A stretch of 64,000 bases of DNA from Leifsonia sp. Root1293 (GTDB taxonomy: Bacteria > Actinomycetota > Actinomycetes > Actinomycetales > Microbacteriaceae), in assembly GCF_001425325.1 (NCBI RefSeq), contig NZ_LMEH01000001.1, forward strand, positions 1,328,687 through 1,392,686, written 5' to 3'. Position 1 is the stretch's first letter; every line of letters starts with the position of its first letter. A program made the position numbers and the translations under genes. The notes under the pieces are model-generated. The model was not told the DNA's origin. It did no database searches and saw nothing but the letters and a program-made list of their open reading frames with translations. Of the stretch, positions 1 to 7,742 are shown in pieces.

Positions 1-6
1 CTGGTC

Positions 7-387
7 TCAGTCGTCGACACGGTGCTCCTCGCGGAGACGGTCGAGGACGGCCCGCACCTGAACGCCGGTGAACGGCTTCGGCAGCACCGCGTCGGCCACC
101 GGGTAGTCGTGGGCGTCCAGCACGGAGGAGATGACGATGGCGGCCCGGGGGGCGAGCTCCCGCATCCGCGTGGTGATCTTCCAGCCGTCGGCGCCGGGCA
201 GCAGCAGGTCGATGACGATGATGTCGGGCGCGAAGTCGAGCACCACCTCGAGGCCGGCTTCGCCGGACTCGGTGAGTTCGACGATGCATCCGGCCTTCGT
301 GAAGTGCTTGCCGAGCAGCTCGCGCTGATCGTCGCTGTCATCGACGATCAGAACCCGGTACGGCGATGTCGGGTCGTCGGCCCTCAC
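7..387 (-). CDS. Stand-alone receiver-domain response regulator
   Basis: A 126-residue protein consisting only of a receiver (REC) domain, so it probably acts by protein-protein contact or as a phosphorelay intermediate rather than by binding DNA. The phosphorylation machinery looks intact: acidic pair D16/D17, phospho-acceptor D60 in IVIDLLLPG, S87/S88 in the switch position and K104 in the LPKPF motif. The start is GTG, and it overlaps the stop of the preceding 46-residue membrane peptide by 4 bases (GTGA), which implies translational coupling. It is the last gene visible of a six-gene operon. Only six bases remain to the window edge, so I cannot tell whether a histidine kinase follows. Family assignment is secure; partner and output are unknown. 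Confidence 0.9.
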   Translation of the reverse strand: MRADDPTSPYRVLIVDDSDDQRELLGKHFTKAGCIVELTESGEAGLEVVLDFAPDIIVIDLLLPGADGWKITTRMRELAPRAAIVISSVLDAHDYPVADAVLPKPFTGVQVRAVLDRLREEHRVDD

Positions 388-524
388 TGGAAGTACACCT
401 GGCGGATGATGACGACGCCCACCACGATCAGCAGTGCCAGCAGCGCCTGCGGAATGAGGCGTCGCTCGGAGCGCCTGTTGTCGTCGATCTCGCGCTGCAG
501 GGCGCGCTCACCGAGCTCGCTCAT
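384..524 (-). CDS. 46-residue single-pass membrane peptide in the glycan/phosphorelay operon
   Basis: A small gene of 46 codons. Its ATG overlaps the TGA of the upstream glycosyltransferase by 4 bases, and its own TGA overlaps the GTG of the downstream receiver gene by 4 bases, so it fits exactly into the coupled chain. The N-terminal half is charged and amphipathic (MSELGERALQ... with DDNRRSERR). Residues about 26-42 form one hydrophobic segment (ALLALLIVVGVVII), followed by a short RQVYFQ tail. This suggests a membrane-anchored accessory subunit, perhaps of the glycan synthase; that role is inference. I know no family for it. Exact double-sided overlap is the main evidence that it is real. 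Confidence 0.75.
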   Translation of the reverse strand: MSELGERALQREIDDNRRSERRLIPQALLALLIVVGVVIIRQVYFQ

Positions 525-2020
525 CCCATCACCCGTCCAGTCTTCTCGGTCTTGTCCCACACCATGGCGGCTCCGCGAGCCTCCTTGATGTACGAATCGA
601 AGGTTACAGCGCAGAGGATGGGCCCGTAGCCGACGACGTATGTCAGCAGAGGGCTGAGCCACCGTCCAGCGCGAGTCCCGTCGACCACCTTGGTCAGCCA
701 CGCCCCGAGCATCGACACCGAAATCCAGATGTAGGTGAACAGGGTCCAGAGGAAGATTCCGGACTCGGTGAAGTGGAAGCCGAACCACGCGGGAACCACC
801 ACCTCGAAGAACCCGGGCAGCAGGGCCGAGATCATGATCACGATCGAGATGAGGCCGGGGAACAGGATCGCCTCGCGCCAGCTCGAGCGTCCGGTCACCG
901 GGTCGAGTTGCGACGCCAGAAGCATCGTGTAGATGTAGGTGCACGCCGCCGTGACCCACAGGATGCGGAACACCTCGGAGGCCAGGTTCGATTCCAGCAG
1001 CAGGAGACCGATCAGCCCGATCGACGAGAGGATCATCAGCACCGGCAGCAGGAACACGCTGAACCAGAACAGGCCGAAGGAGATGCTGCCGAGATTGTGC
1101 TTGCGCGATGGCCGGAACCAGACGTCCTTGTAGCGCTTGGTGAGCTGGACGTTGCCCCGGGCCCAACGCAGGCGCTGCTTCCAGAGAGCGGCGATGGCCA
1201 GCGGCTCCTCGGCGAGAACCACGGCGTAGGGCTCGAAGACGACACGCCGACCGGCCAGCTGGGTCTTGAACGTGGTGACGGTGTCCTCGGCCAGCGAACT
1301 GGTGTCGATCGCGCCGCCGATGTCGACGAGGTTGAACCTCGAGTGCAACTGGGCGCCGCCGGCCAGGCAGGCCAGCGCACCGAGCACGTTCTGCGCTCGC
1401 CGGCTGCCGATCTGCGAGAGGACGTACTCGAAGGCGATGAAGCGGTTGAGGAAGTTCTTCTCGGTGCTGCCCTCGCGGATGTACGCCGTGACGGCGCCGA
1501 CATCCGGGTCGGCGAGGTGCCGTGTCATGCGCCGGAGCGAATCCGGCAGGTAGATCACGTCGGCGTCCATGATGAGCAGCGCCTCCATCCAGTCCTCGGA
1601 GAGCACGTGACGGATGCCGTGGTTCAGCGTGTGGGCCTTGCCCTCACCGCCGACCTCACGACGCAGGTGGAAGACGGCGTCGGGGTACTGCAGTTCTTTC
1701 GCCTTGACGACGTCGGGGGTGTCATCCGTCGATGCATCGTCGACGACGTAGATGCGCAGGCGGCCCTCGGGATACTCCAAGGCCATGAGCCTGTCGATCG
1801 ACGCTCCGATCACGGCGCCCTCGTTCCAGGCTGGAACGATCACCGCGACGTTGGGCAGGTAGGGCGCCGCCTTTCCGTAGTGGTTGCGGAAGGCGTGGAA
1901 GGGGATGAGCAGGAACTGGTAGGCCATCATGAGCACCGGCACGATGCCGAGCGCGACGAAGATCACGAGCACCACGACGAGGATCGTCTCGAACAGGTTC
2001 GCCCAGTCTCCGGCGGTCAT
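521..2020 (-). CDS. Membrane glycosyltransferase family 2, processive glycan-synthase type
   Basis: A 499-residue integral membrane GT2 enzyme. One N-terminal membrane helix (about residues 10-38) precedes a cytosolic GT-A domain beginning VAVIVPAWNEG. The motifs of processive synthases are present: VVDDASTDDT, MDADV (metal/UDP binding), SLAEDT (catalytic ED) and QRLRWARG, equivalent to QxxRW. Several C-terminal helices follow. This arrangement resembles PgaC/IcaA, hyaluronan and chitin synthases, which polymerise a UDP-sugar and export the chain. The start at MTAGDW was chosen because its ATG overlaps the upstream PHP gene's stop by 4 bases and follows a GGGGGAGAG ribosome site. The linked deacetylase and ATP-grasp genes suggest the sugar is an amino sugar that is modified; that is inference. 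Confidence 0.9.
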   Translation of the reverse strand: MTAGDWANLFETILVVVLVIFVALGIVPVLMMAYQFLLIPFHAFRNHYGKAAPYLPNVAVIVPAWNEGAVIGASIDRLMALEYPEGRLRIYVVDDASTDDTPDVVKAKELQYPDAVFHLRREVGGEGKAHTLNHGIRHVLSEDWMEALLIMDADVIYLPDSLRRMTRHLADPDVGAVTAYIREGSTEKNFLNRFIAFEYVLSQIGSRRAQNVLGALACLAGGAQLHSRFNLVDIGGAIDTSSLAEDTVTTFKTQLAGRRVVFEPYAVVLAEEPLAIAALWKQRLRWARGNVQLTKRYKDVWFRPSRKHNLGSISFGLFWFSVFLLPVLMILSSIGLIGLLLLESNLASEVFRILWVTAACTYIYTMLLASQLDPVTGRSSWREAILFPGLISIVIMISALLPGFFEVVVPAWFGFHFTESGIFLWTLFTYIWISVSMLGAWLTKVVDGTRAGRWLSPLLTYVVGYGPILCAVTFDSYIKEARGAAMVWDKTEKTGRVMG

Positions 2021-2763
2021 ACGCTCTCCCCCGCCGCTGCATCCAGCAGCGCGATGACGCGGTCGTAGCGTCCGACATCCTCGGCGACGTGGCTGTCGGT
2101 CGCAGCGACGACCCTCGCACCGGCGGCGCGGGCCGCCCGGATCACACGCGCGCCGGGGCAGGCCCACTTCTCGTTGACCTCGATGCTCGTGCCCGTCGCT
2201 GCTGCGGCATCCGCCCACTCCGCGAGCAGGTCGCCGTCGAGGTCGTCCTCGCCGAGGCCGATCTTCGGGAGGATAGAGAACGGATGTGCCAGCTGGCCTC
2301 CGGGAGCCAGCTTCATGGCGCCGATGGTGGCGTGCACGAGGGTGGCCAGCGCATCGGTCGTCGAGAGCCCGGAAGCGAGCTCTGCACGCGTGCGCTCGGG
2401 TGTCCACGGGCCATCCTGCCCCGGGAACTGGTGATCGGCGATGACGATGCCATCGACCCCGCCGACCCCGATCACGAGGTCGGAGGGAATGTCGAGCGCC
2501 CCTGACGAATCGAGGATCTTCGCCTCGACGCCGGTGTGCAGGGTGAGCGAGTCCGGGAGCGAGCGTCGTTCGAGCGCGATGGCGGCGAGGAACTCCGGCA
2601 CCCAGGTGGTGCTCACCCTCACGTGGTCGATGAGGCGCAGGTGGCGGACACCGCGCTCCACAGCCACGCGGATGTTCTCCGCCATGGTGCTCGTCGCATC
2701 GTCGGAGAACTGCGAGTGCACGTGCCAGTCGCCGTTCAACTCCGGATGCGCTGCTGCACTCAT
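2017..2763 (-). CDS. PHP-domain metal-dependent phosphoesterase
   Basis: A 248-residue PHP (polymerase and histidinol phosphatase) domain protein with the expected metal-binding motifs: DWHVHSQFSDD near the N-terminus, LRLIDHVRVS, QLAHPFSILPK in the middle and ATDSHVAEDVG near the C-terminus. Members hydrolyse phosphomonoesters such as histidinol phosphate or act as nucleases. This gene is not in a histidine operon, so a sugar-phosphate or lipid-phosphate substrate linked to the neighbouring glycosyltransferase is more likely, though unproven. Its ATG overlaps the end of the ATP-grasp gene by 4 bases and its stop overlaps the glycosyltransferase start by 4 bases. The length is typical for a stand-alone PHP enzyme. 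Confidence 0.85.
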   Translation of the reverse strand: MSAAAHPELNGDWHVHSQFSDDATSTMAENIRVAVERGVRHLRLIDHVRVSTTWVPEFLAAIALERRSLPDSLTLHTGVEAKILDSSGALDIPSDLVIGVGGVDGIVIADHQFPGQDGPWTPERTRAELASGLSTTDALATLVHATIGAMKLAPGGQLAHPFSILPKIGLGEDDLDGDLLAEWADAAAATGTSIEVNEKWACPGARVIRAARAAGARVVAATDSHVAEDVGRYDRVIALLDAAAGESV

Positions 2764-3725
2764 GACGATGCGATGATCTCGTCGACCGGAAGGAAGATGT
2801 CCTCGAGGAACCGCGTGACCGCGATCTCCTGGAACGGCACGGTCTGCGGCAGTTCACGTCCCAGAGCGAGGTCGACGGCCAAGGAGGGCATGTCGACGCC
2901 GGCGGCGACGGTGAGCGGCATCGAACCCGAGAAGCGCGGGTTGATCTCGAGCAGGGCGGGGGTGCCATCGGTGGCGTAGCGCAGCTGCACGTTGGCGACG
3001 CCGACGAGGCCGGCAGCACTCGCGCACGCGGCCGCGGTGTCCTCGAGCTCCGCGCGGTGCACAGTGCGTCCCGCCACGGCGACGCCCGAGTCGACGCGGG
3101 CGCGGAGGCGTGGCACGGCCGAGATGACGTGGCCGTCGGCACCGAGGATGACGTCGACCGAGAACTCGTCGCCCGGCAGGTTCTCCTGGATGATCTGGGT
3201 GGTGTCGCCGGCTGCAGCCTCGAGCTCCGCGCGCGTGTGCACGAGGTGCACACCGCGAGACCCGGCACCGCTGCGCGGCTTGACGATCACGGGGAAGACC
3301 CAGTCGTACTCCGCCCCCTCCTGGGTGAGCAGCTCCGTGTGCGGGATGCGCGCCTTCCCCTCGACGGCCTGCATGAGCAGCCACTTGTCGAGGGTCGTGT
3401 GCAGTGCTTCCGCCGATGGTGCGGCGAGCTCGGCGCCCAGTTCGGCGCGCCTGTCGGCGAGGCCGGGAAGCTCGGCGTCCACGGTGGAGACGATCACGTC
3501 GATCCCGTCATCGGCGACGAGCGCGATGATGGCATCGACGAACTCCGGCGCGAGGCCTGCGGGGATGATGCGACGCCGCTCGGCCGGAACGAGGTAGAGC
3601 GCACTCGCCCAGCCATCCATGTCGGCGGCGAAGACCTCGAGGTCGTCCCGCTTCAGCAGCGAACGGATGACCGCCACTCCCGCCGGTCCTCCGGCTCCAG
3701 TCACGAGCACTCGTGAGACGGTCAC
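2760..3725 (-). CDS. ATP-grasp ligase (CarB-like fold)
   Basis: A 321-residue ATP-grasp protein. The N-terminal pre-ATP-grasp Rossmann-like domain begins VLVTGAGGPAGVAVIRSL. The ATP-grasp region has the lysine of FPVIVKPRSGAGSRG, the adenine-contact segment IIQENLPGDEFSVD and the Mg-binding ALLEINPRFSGSMPL. Such enzymes activate a carboxylate as an acyl phosphate and join it to an amine or other nucleophile. It lies between a PIG-L deacetylase, which could expose an amine on an amino sugar, and a glycan synthase, so it may acylate that amine; this is inference. The start is GTG, overlapping the upstream stop by 4 bases (GTGA). The family is clear and the substrate unknown. Confidence 0.87.
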   Translation of the reverse strand: MTVSRVLVTGAGGPAGVAVIRSLLKRDDLEVFAADMDGWASALYLVPAERRRIIPAGLAPEFVDAIIALVADDGIDVIVSTVDAELPGLADRRAELGAELAAPSAEALHTTLDKWLLMQAVEGKARIPHTELLTQEGAEYDWVFPVIVKPRSGAGSRGVHLVHTRAELEAAAGDTTQIIQENLPGDEFSVDVILGADGHVISAVPRLRARVDSGVAVAGRTVHRAELEDTAAACASAAGLVGVANVQLRYATDGTPALLEINPRFSGSMPLTVAAGVDMPSLAVDLALGRELPQTVPFQEIAVTRFLEDIFLPVDEIIASS

Positions 3726-4798
3726 ATTTCCTCCCCTGCTCTCGGACTCGACGCCACTGCGCCGGCCGAGGTGTCGATTGATGACGGAGCGCCGATCGCG
3801 GCGCTGTCACGGATGATCTCGAGCGGCTCGCTGTAGCGGCCGGTGCCGAAGCGCGACCAGTAGCGGGCGGTGGCGAGAACGAAGTCGGGCTCGAGATAGT
3901 CGCGGATGCCGGCCTGCGACGCGAACGCCCGCAGAAGGGCGAGCTTCGTGTCGGTATGGCCGTCGATGGTGACGAAGCGGCTGGGCCGGAACTCGATGGT
4001 CGATGACGGTGACTGGAAGCACGCGACGGTCGGGACCTTGCGAGTGGCGATGAGGGCCGCCTCGTGCACGGACCGGTGATCCTGGTGCCGTTCGTTCTTC
4101 GTGTGCGTGTAGACGATGCCCGGCGACACCTCGGCGACCACACGCTCGATGATGCCGACGGTCGGATCGGAGTTCGGGATGCGGGTGTCTTCGAGGTCTT
4201 CCATGAAGAGCCGCGCTCCGAGGATCTCGGCCGATGCCAGCGACTCGTGCTGGCGGTCGTCTGCTGCGCCTCCGCGTGCGCCGCGGGAGAGTGTGAGGAT
4301 GACGATCGGGTCGCCAGCAGCGGCGTGGGCGGCGAGCACTCCCCCGACACCGATCTCGACATCATCGGGGTGGGCCCCGATCGCGAGCACAGTGCGCTTC
4401 TGCCGAGCCGCCGCCGCATGGCGCGACCGTGCGCCGAGACGGTTGACGGTGTCGACGAGGACGGTGCTCGGCACCGGCTTGGTGAGGAACTCGTCGGCCC
4501 GGTCGCGGAGAGCTCGCACCGCGTAGTCGACGGAGGCGTGCGCCGTCATCACGATGACGGGGAGCGATGGGTCGACGGCGCGCGCCTGCTCGAGGATGTC
4601 GAGACCGCTGGCGCCGGGGAGTTCGACGTCGGTGACCAGCACGTCCGGCCTGAACTCGCGCACCACATCGATGGCGCCGATACCCGAGTAGAGCACCCGA
4701 ACGTCGCATCCAGCACGCTTCTCGAGCACGGTGCGGGTGAAGAGCGCAACGTCCTCGTCATCTTCGATAACGAGAACGCGGTAGGGCGCGTCGGTCAT
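3722..4798 (-). CDS. Response regulator fused to PIG-L (LmbE-like) deacetylase
   Basis: A 358-residue two-domain protein and first gene of the operon. Residues 1-120 are a receiver with E12/D13/D14, phospho-acceptor D57 (VLVTDVELPG), T85 and K107 (FLTKPVP). After a short basic, alanine-rich linker (residues about 121-135), a PIG-L deacetylase domain begins with AIGAHPDDVE (H143-E148, the zinc site) and contains RHQDHRSVH further on. PIG-L enzymes remove the N-acetyl group from GlcNAc-containing small molecules (MshB, BshB, PIG-L). Both halves look catalytically complete, so phosphorylation may gate the deacetylase directly. There is no DNA-binding domain. The stop overlaps the ATP-grasp start by 4 bases. 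Domain calls are firm; the substrate is not known. Confidence 0.9.
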   Translation of the reverse strand: MTDAPYRVLVIEDDEDVALFTRTVLEKRAGCDVRVLYSGIGAIDVVREFRPDVLVTDVELPGASGLDILEQARAVDPSLPVIVMTAHASVDYAVRALRDRADEFLTKPVPSTVLVDTVNRLGARSRHAAAARQKRTVLAIGAHPDDVEIGVGGVLAAHAAAGDPIVILTLSRGARGGAADDRQHESLASAEILGARLFMEDLEDTRIPNSDPTVGIIERVVAEVSPGIVYTHTKNERHQDHRSVHEAALIATRKVPTVACFQSPSSTIEFRPSRFVTIDGHTDTKLALLRAFASQAGIRDYLEPDFVLATARYWSRFGTGRYSEPLEIIRDSAAIGAPSSIDTSAGAVASSPRAGEEM

Positions 4799-4821
4799 CT
4801 GGAACTCCGTTCGACATGTCC

Positions 4822-4849
4822 CACTCTATTGAGAGTGAGCAGCGCTCAC
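4822..4849 (-). promoter_or_regulatory. Promoter with two nested palindromes ahead of the RR/PIG-L operon
   Basis: Read on the minus strand, a -10-like TAGAGT lies at 4828-4823, about 25 bases before the ATG at 4798. Two small perfect inverted repeats sit on it. CACTCT/AGAGTG (4822-4827 and 4832-4837) straddles the -10, and GTGAGC/GCTCAC (4835-4840 and 4844-4849) lies just upstream, in the spacer/-35 area. Such placement is typical of a repressor operator. The binding protein is not identifiable from the sequence, and short palindromes also arise by chance in high-GC DNA. Confidence 0.4.
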
Positions 4850-4882
4850 CCGCCAACCGGCCGTAACCGACGCGAAAAGGGG

Positions 4883-5506
4883 TCACGCCTCAGGTCGAGT
4901 CGACGCGGGAAGCGCGAGCGCGTCGGCCACCCTCGCCTGCAGATCGGGCACGAGCTCGGACTCGAACCACGGATTGCGTACCAGCCACCCGGTGTTCAGC
5001 GGAGACGGGTGCACGATCGGGATTCGTGCGGGGGCGAAAGCGCGCCAGTCCTGGACGGTCTCGGTGAGGGTGGCCCGGCGGTCACTGCCGAGGACGTGAC
5101 GCTGGGCGTACGAGCCGACCAGCACCGTCAGGGGTGCATCCGCGATCAGGTCCAGGATGCGCGGATGCCACCTCTCCGCGATGCCCCGGCGCGGGGGCAG
5201 GTCTCCCGACGGAGCCTTGCCCGGATAGTAGAAGTCCATGGGCACGATGGCGAAGAGCCGCGGATCGATCAGCTGCGCGTGGTCGACGCCGAGCCATCGC
5301 GTGAGGCGTTGGCCGCTCGCGTCGTTGAACGGGATGCCGGACTCCTGCGCGATCCGACCTGGCGCCTGGCTCATGATCACGACCCGCGACGACCGCGAAC
5401 CCGTGAAGAGAGGTCTCCAGCCGCGTGCGGTCAGCTCGAGGTTGGCCGGATCCGCTTCGATCTCGCCGAGGACGGCCTCGAAAGCGTCGTCACGAAGCAC
5501 GGTCAT
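4883..5506 (-). CDS. Uracil-DNA glycosylase superfamily protein
   Basis: A 207-residue member of the uracil-DNA glycosylase superfamily (COG1573-like). The sequence shows VVIMSQAPGRIAQESGIPF (water-activating/uracil-pocket region), DASGQRLTRWLG, a central VLVGSYAQRHVLG strand and the C-terminal HPSPLNTGW motif, which corresponds to the HPSP minor-groove loop. The proposed role is removal of uracil or another lesion from DNA at the start of base excision repair. The open frame extends upstream through a tRNA gene on the same strand, so I placed the start at the ATG of MTVLRDDAF (5504-5506). The protein is somewhat shorter than classical Ung, as usual for this group. The exact lesion specificity is uncertain. 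Confidence 0.8.
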   Translation of the reverse strand: MTVLRDDAFEAVLGEIEADPANLELTARGWRPLFTGSRSSRVVIMSQAPGRIAQESGIPFNDASGQRLTRWLGVDHAQLIDPRLFAIVPMDFYYPGKAPSGDLPPRRGIAERWHPRILDLIADAPLTVLVGSYAQRHVLGSDRRATLTETVQDWRAFAPARIPIVHPSPLNTGWLVRNPWFESELVPDLQARVADALALPASTRPEA

Positions 5507-5548
5507 GGAGCAAGCGTATGTCGGGGGGACCAGCCGATGGAACGAAGA

Positions 5549-5580
5549 AGTCCCCCGGATCCTGGCGGACCCGAGGGACT
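5549..5580 (-). terminator. Probable terminator of the first tRNA-fMet gene
   Basis: A 14-base stem with a 4-base loop and two imperfect positions. On the minus strand, AGTCCC closes against GGGACT, and the stem is followed by TTCTTCG. It lies 7 bases beyond the tRNA 3' end and before the ATG of the glycosylase gene. The T-rich tract is weak. Confidence 0.5.
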
Positions 5581-5586
5581 CATCTG

Positions 5587-5660
5587 TTGCGGGGACAGGA
5601 TTTGAACCTGCGACCTCTGGGTTATGAGCCCAGCGAGCTACCGAACTGCTCCACCCCGCG
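5587..5660 (-). tRNA. Initiator tRNA-fMet (CAT anticodon), copy 1
   Basis: A 74-nt cloverleaf on the minus strand with anticodon loop CTCATAA. Initiator hallmarks are visible: position 1 is C and position 72 is A, giving the C1:A72 mismatch, and the anticodon stem has the three G:C pairs GGG/CCC. The T-loop sequence GGTTCAAATCC is present. No CCA is encoded (CAG follows the discriminator A). It is identical over its whole length to the copy at 7779-7852. Confidence 0.97.
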
Positions 5661-5807
5661 TCACCGACCGCCGGAGCGGTCAACCTGCGAGATCCAGTTT
5701 ACGTCAAAGACGGACGCCCACTCGACCACTCGGAACTGTTGACGCGGCGACCGGGGTGCGGAAGTGTCGGAAGAAGTCAGCTGACACCGAGCAAGGGAAG
5801 TCAAGAA

Positions 5808-7679
5808 ATGCAGCAGAACGATCCGGCACCGTCGATCGAGTCCGCCCACGAGGCGCTCTCGAGCAGCCTCCCCTTGGGCGACACTGTCGATTTCGACAAC
5901 GCCGACCGGGGTTTTCTCGGCACCCTCGACGACCCGGCGATCCGCAATGAGGCAGGCGACGTGGTCTGGGATGCGTCGACGTACGACTTCGTCGACGGAG
6001 ACGCCCCGACCTCGGTCAACCCGAGCCTGTGGCGTCAGTCGAAGCTGGTCTCCAAGCATGGTCTGTACGAGGTCGTCGAAGGCCTCTACCAGGTGCGCGG
6101 ACTCGACCTGTCTGTCGTCTCGTTCATCGAGGGAGACACCGGCGTGATCGTCGTCGACCCGCTCATCGCCAAGGAGACGGCGGCGGCCGCTCTCGGCCTC
6201 TACCGGAAGCACAGGGGCGACCGCCCCATCGTGGCCATGATCCACACCCACAGCCACATCGACCACTTCGGCGGAGTGTTCGGAATGATCTCGCAGGCAG
6301 AGGTCGACTCCGGCGCAGTGCCCGTCGTCGCCCCCGAGGGCTACCTCGAGCACGCCATCGCGGAGAACGTCTACGCGGGCACGGCGATGTCCCGGCGCGC
6401 CGGATACATGTACGGGGCCGCCCTGGCCCGCGGGCCCCAGGGCCAGGTGGGCGCCGGCCTCGGCCAGACCACCTCGACGGGCCAGCCCGGAATCATCGTT
6501 CCCACCCTCCTCGTCGCTGCGACGGGAGAGAAGCACACCTTCGACGGCGTCGAGTTCGAGTTCCAGATGGCTCCGGGTACCGAAGCTCCGTCGGAGATGC
6601 ACTTCTACATTCCCCGCTACCGCGCGCTCTGCATGGCGGAGAACGCGACCCACACCCTGCACAACCTGCTCACGCTTCGCGGTGCAGTGGTGCGCGACCC
6701 GCACGTGTGGTCCCAGTACCTCACCGAGGCCATCGAACGATTCGGCGACAGGGTCGACGTGGTCTTCGCATCGCACCACTGGCCGACCTGGGGACAGGAC
6801 GAGGTGACGGCATTCCTCGGCATCCAGCGCGACCTCTACGGCTACCTGCACGATCAGACACTGCGGATGCTGAACCAGGGTCTGAACGGCGCCGAGATCG
6901 CCGAGGTCATCCAGCTGCCTCCGGCGCTCGAGGCGAACTGGAGCACGCATGGCTACTACGGCTCCGTCTCCCACAACGTCAAGGCCATCTACCAGCGCTA
7001 CATGGGCTGGTTCGACGGCAACCCGGCGCGGCTCTGGCCGCACCCGCCGAAGCCTCTCGCCGAACGGTACGTCGCCGCCATCGGAGGCACCGACCGCGTC
7101 GTCGAACTCGCTCAGGCTGCATACGACACCGGAGACTTCCGCTGGGCCGCAACGCTGCTCGACCACGCCGTGTTCGCCGAGCCAGACAACGATCAGGCCA
7201 AGGGCCTGTACGCCGACACTCTGGAACAGCTCGGCTACGGATCCGAGAACGGCACCTGGCGCAACTTCTTCCTCTCGGGTGCCACCGAGCTCCGCGAAGG
7301 CAGCTTCGGCACACCGGTCTCCACCAGCGCGCCGGCCATCGTCGCCCAGCTCACTCCGGAGCAGGCCTTCGACGCCATCGCCATCACCATCGACGGACCG
7401 AAGGCCTGGGACCTCGATCTCGCGTTCGACATCACGTTCAGCGACCTCGGGCGGAGCTTCCATCTCACCCTGCGGAACGGCGTGTTCATCTACGTCGAGC
7501 GTGAGCCCTCCGGCGACGCTCCGCTGCACCTCACACTCACGAAGCAGCGGTTCCTGGCCATGGCCGGAGGAGACACCTCCAGCGAGGGACTCACGATCGA
7601 GGGCGACGCGTCGATCCTGTCGACGCTGACGGGTGTGCTCGACCCGGGCGACCCCGGCTTCAACATCGTCGTTCCGTGA
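5808..7679 (+). CDS. Metallo-beta-lactamase-fold alkyl sulfatase (SdsA1/BDS1 type)
   Basis: A 623-residue protein of the linear alkylsulfatase family, which hydrolyses primary alkyl sulfates such as dodecyl sulfate to alcohol and sulfate using two zinc ions. The zinc motif THSHIDH is at residues 147-153. The family signature ENATHTLHNLLTLRGA (genomic 6640-6690) and VVFASHHWPTWG follow, then a helical dimerisation domain and an SCP2-like C-terminal domain of about 120 residues. No signal peptide is evident, so it is probably cytoplasmic. The start is the ATG at 5808, preceded by AAGGGAAG; the longer open frame to 5739 has no ribosome site. It stands alone between two identical tRNA-fMet genes on the opposite strand. 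A role in using sulfate esters as sulfur or carbon source is likely. Confidence 0.92.
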   Translation: MQQNDPAPSIESAHEALSSSLPLGDTVDFDNADRGFLGTLDDPAIRNEAGDVVWDASTYDFVDGDAPTSVNPSLWRQSKLVSKHGLYEVVEGLYQVRGLDLSVVSFIEGDTGVIVVDPLIAKETAAAALGLYRKHRGDRPIVAMIHTHSHIDHFGGVFGMISQAEVDSGAVPVVAPEGYLEHAIAENVYAGTAMSRRAGYMYGAALARGPQGQVGAGLGQTTSTGQPGIIVPTLLVAATGEKHTFDGVEFEFQMAPGTEAPSEMHFYIPRYRALCMAENATHTLHNLLTLRGAVVRDPHVWSQYLTEAIERFGDRVDVVFASHHWPTWGQDEVTAFLGIQRDLYGYLHDQTLRMLNQGLNGAEIAEVIQLPPALEANWSTHGYYGSVSHNVKAIYQRYMGWFDGNPARLWPHPPKPLAERYVAAIGGTDRVVELAQAAYDTGDFRWAATLLDHAVFAEPDNDQAKGLYADTLEQLGYGSENGTWRNFFLSGATELREGSFGTPVSTSAPAIVAQLTPEQAFDAIAITIDGPKAWDLDLAFDITFSDLGRSFHLTLRNGVFIYVEREPSGDAPLHLTLTKQRFLAMAGGDTSSEGLTIEGDASILSTLTGVLDPGDPGFNIVVP

Positions 7680-7680
7680 C

Positions 7681-7715
7681 GGCGGTGGGGTGCGCTTCGT
7701 GCGCACCCCACCGCC
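7681..7715 (+). terminator. Strong hairpin after the alkylsulfatase gene
   Basis: A perfect 15-base stem (7681-7695 paired with 7701-7715) around a TTCGT loop, starting one base after the stop codon. There is no U-tract, which is common for actinobacterial terminators. Confidence 0.65.
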
Positions 7716-7742
7716 CGCCGGCACCCGCGGCGCAGTCGAAAA

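Noticed and set aside
773..2068. Long plus-strand frame opposite the glycosyltransferase
   Set aside because: A typical antisense frame in high-GC DNA, with low-complexity His/Arg/Glu composition and no motifs, whereas the minus strand encodes a clear GT2.
5507..5683. N-terminal extension of the uracil-DNA glycosylase-like protein
   Set aside because: It reads straight through tRNA-fMet on the same strand and is not protein-like; the ATG at 5506 was used instead.
5661..7724. 687-residue minus-strand frame opposite the alkylsulfatase
   Set aside because: Antisense of an unmistakable sulfatase; Val/Asp/Gly-rich composition with no domain.
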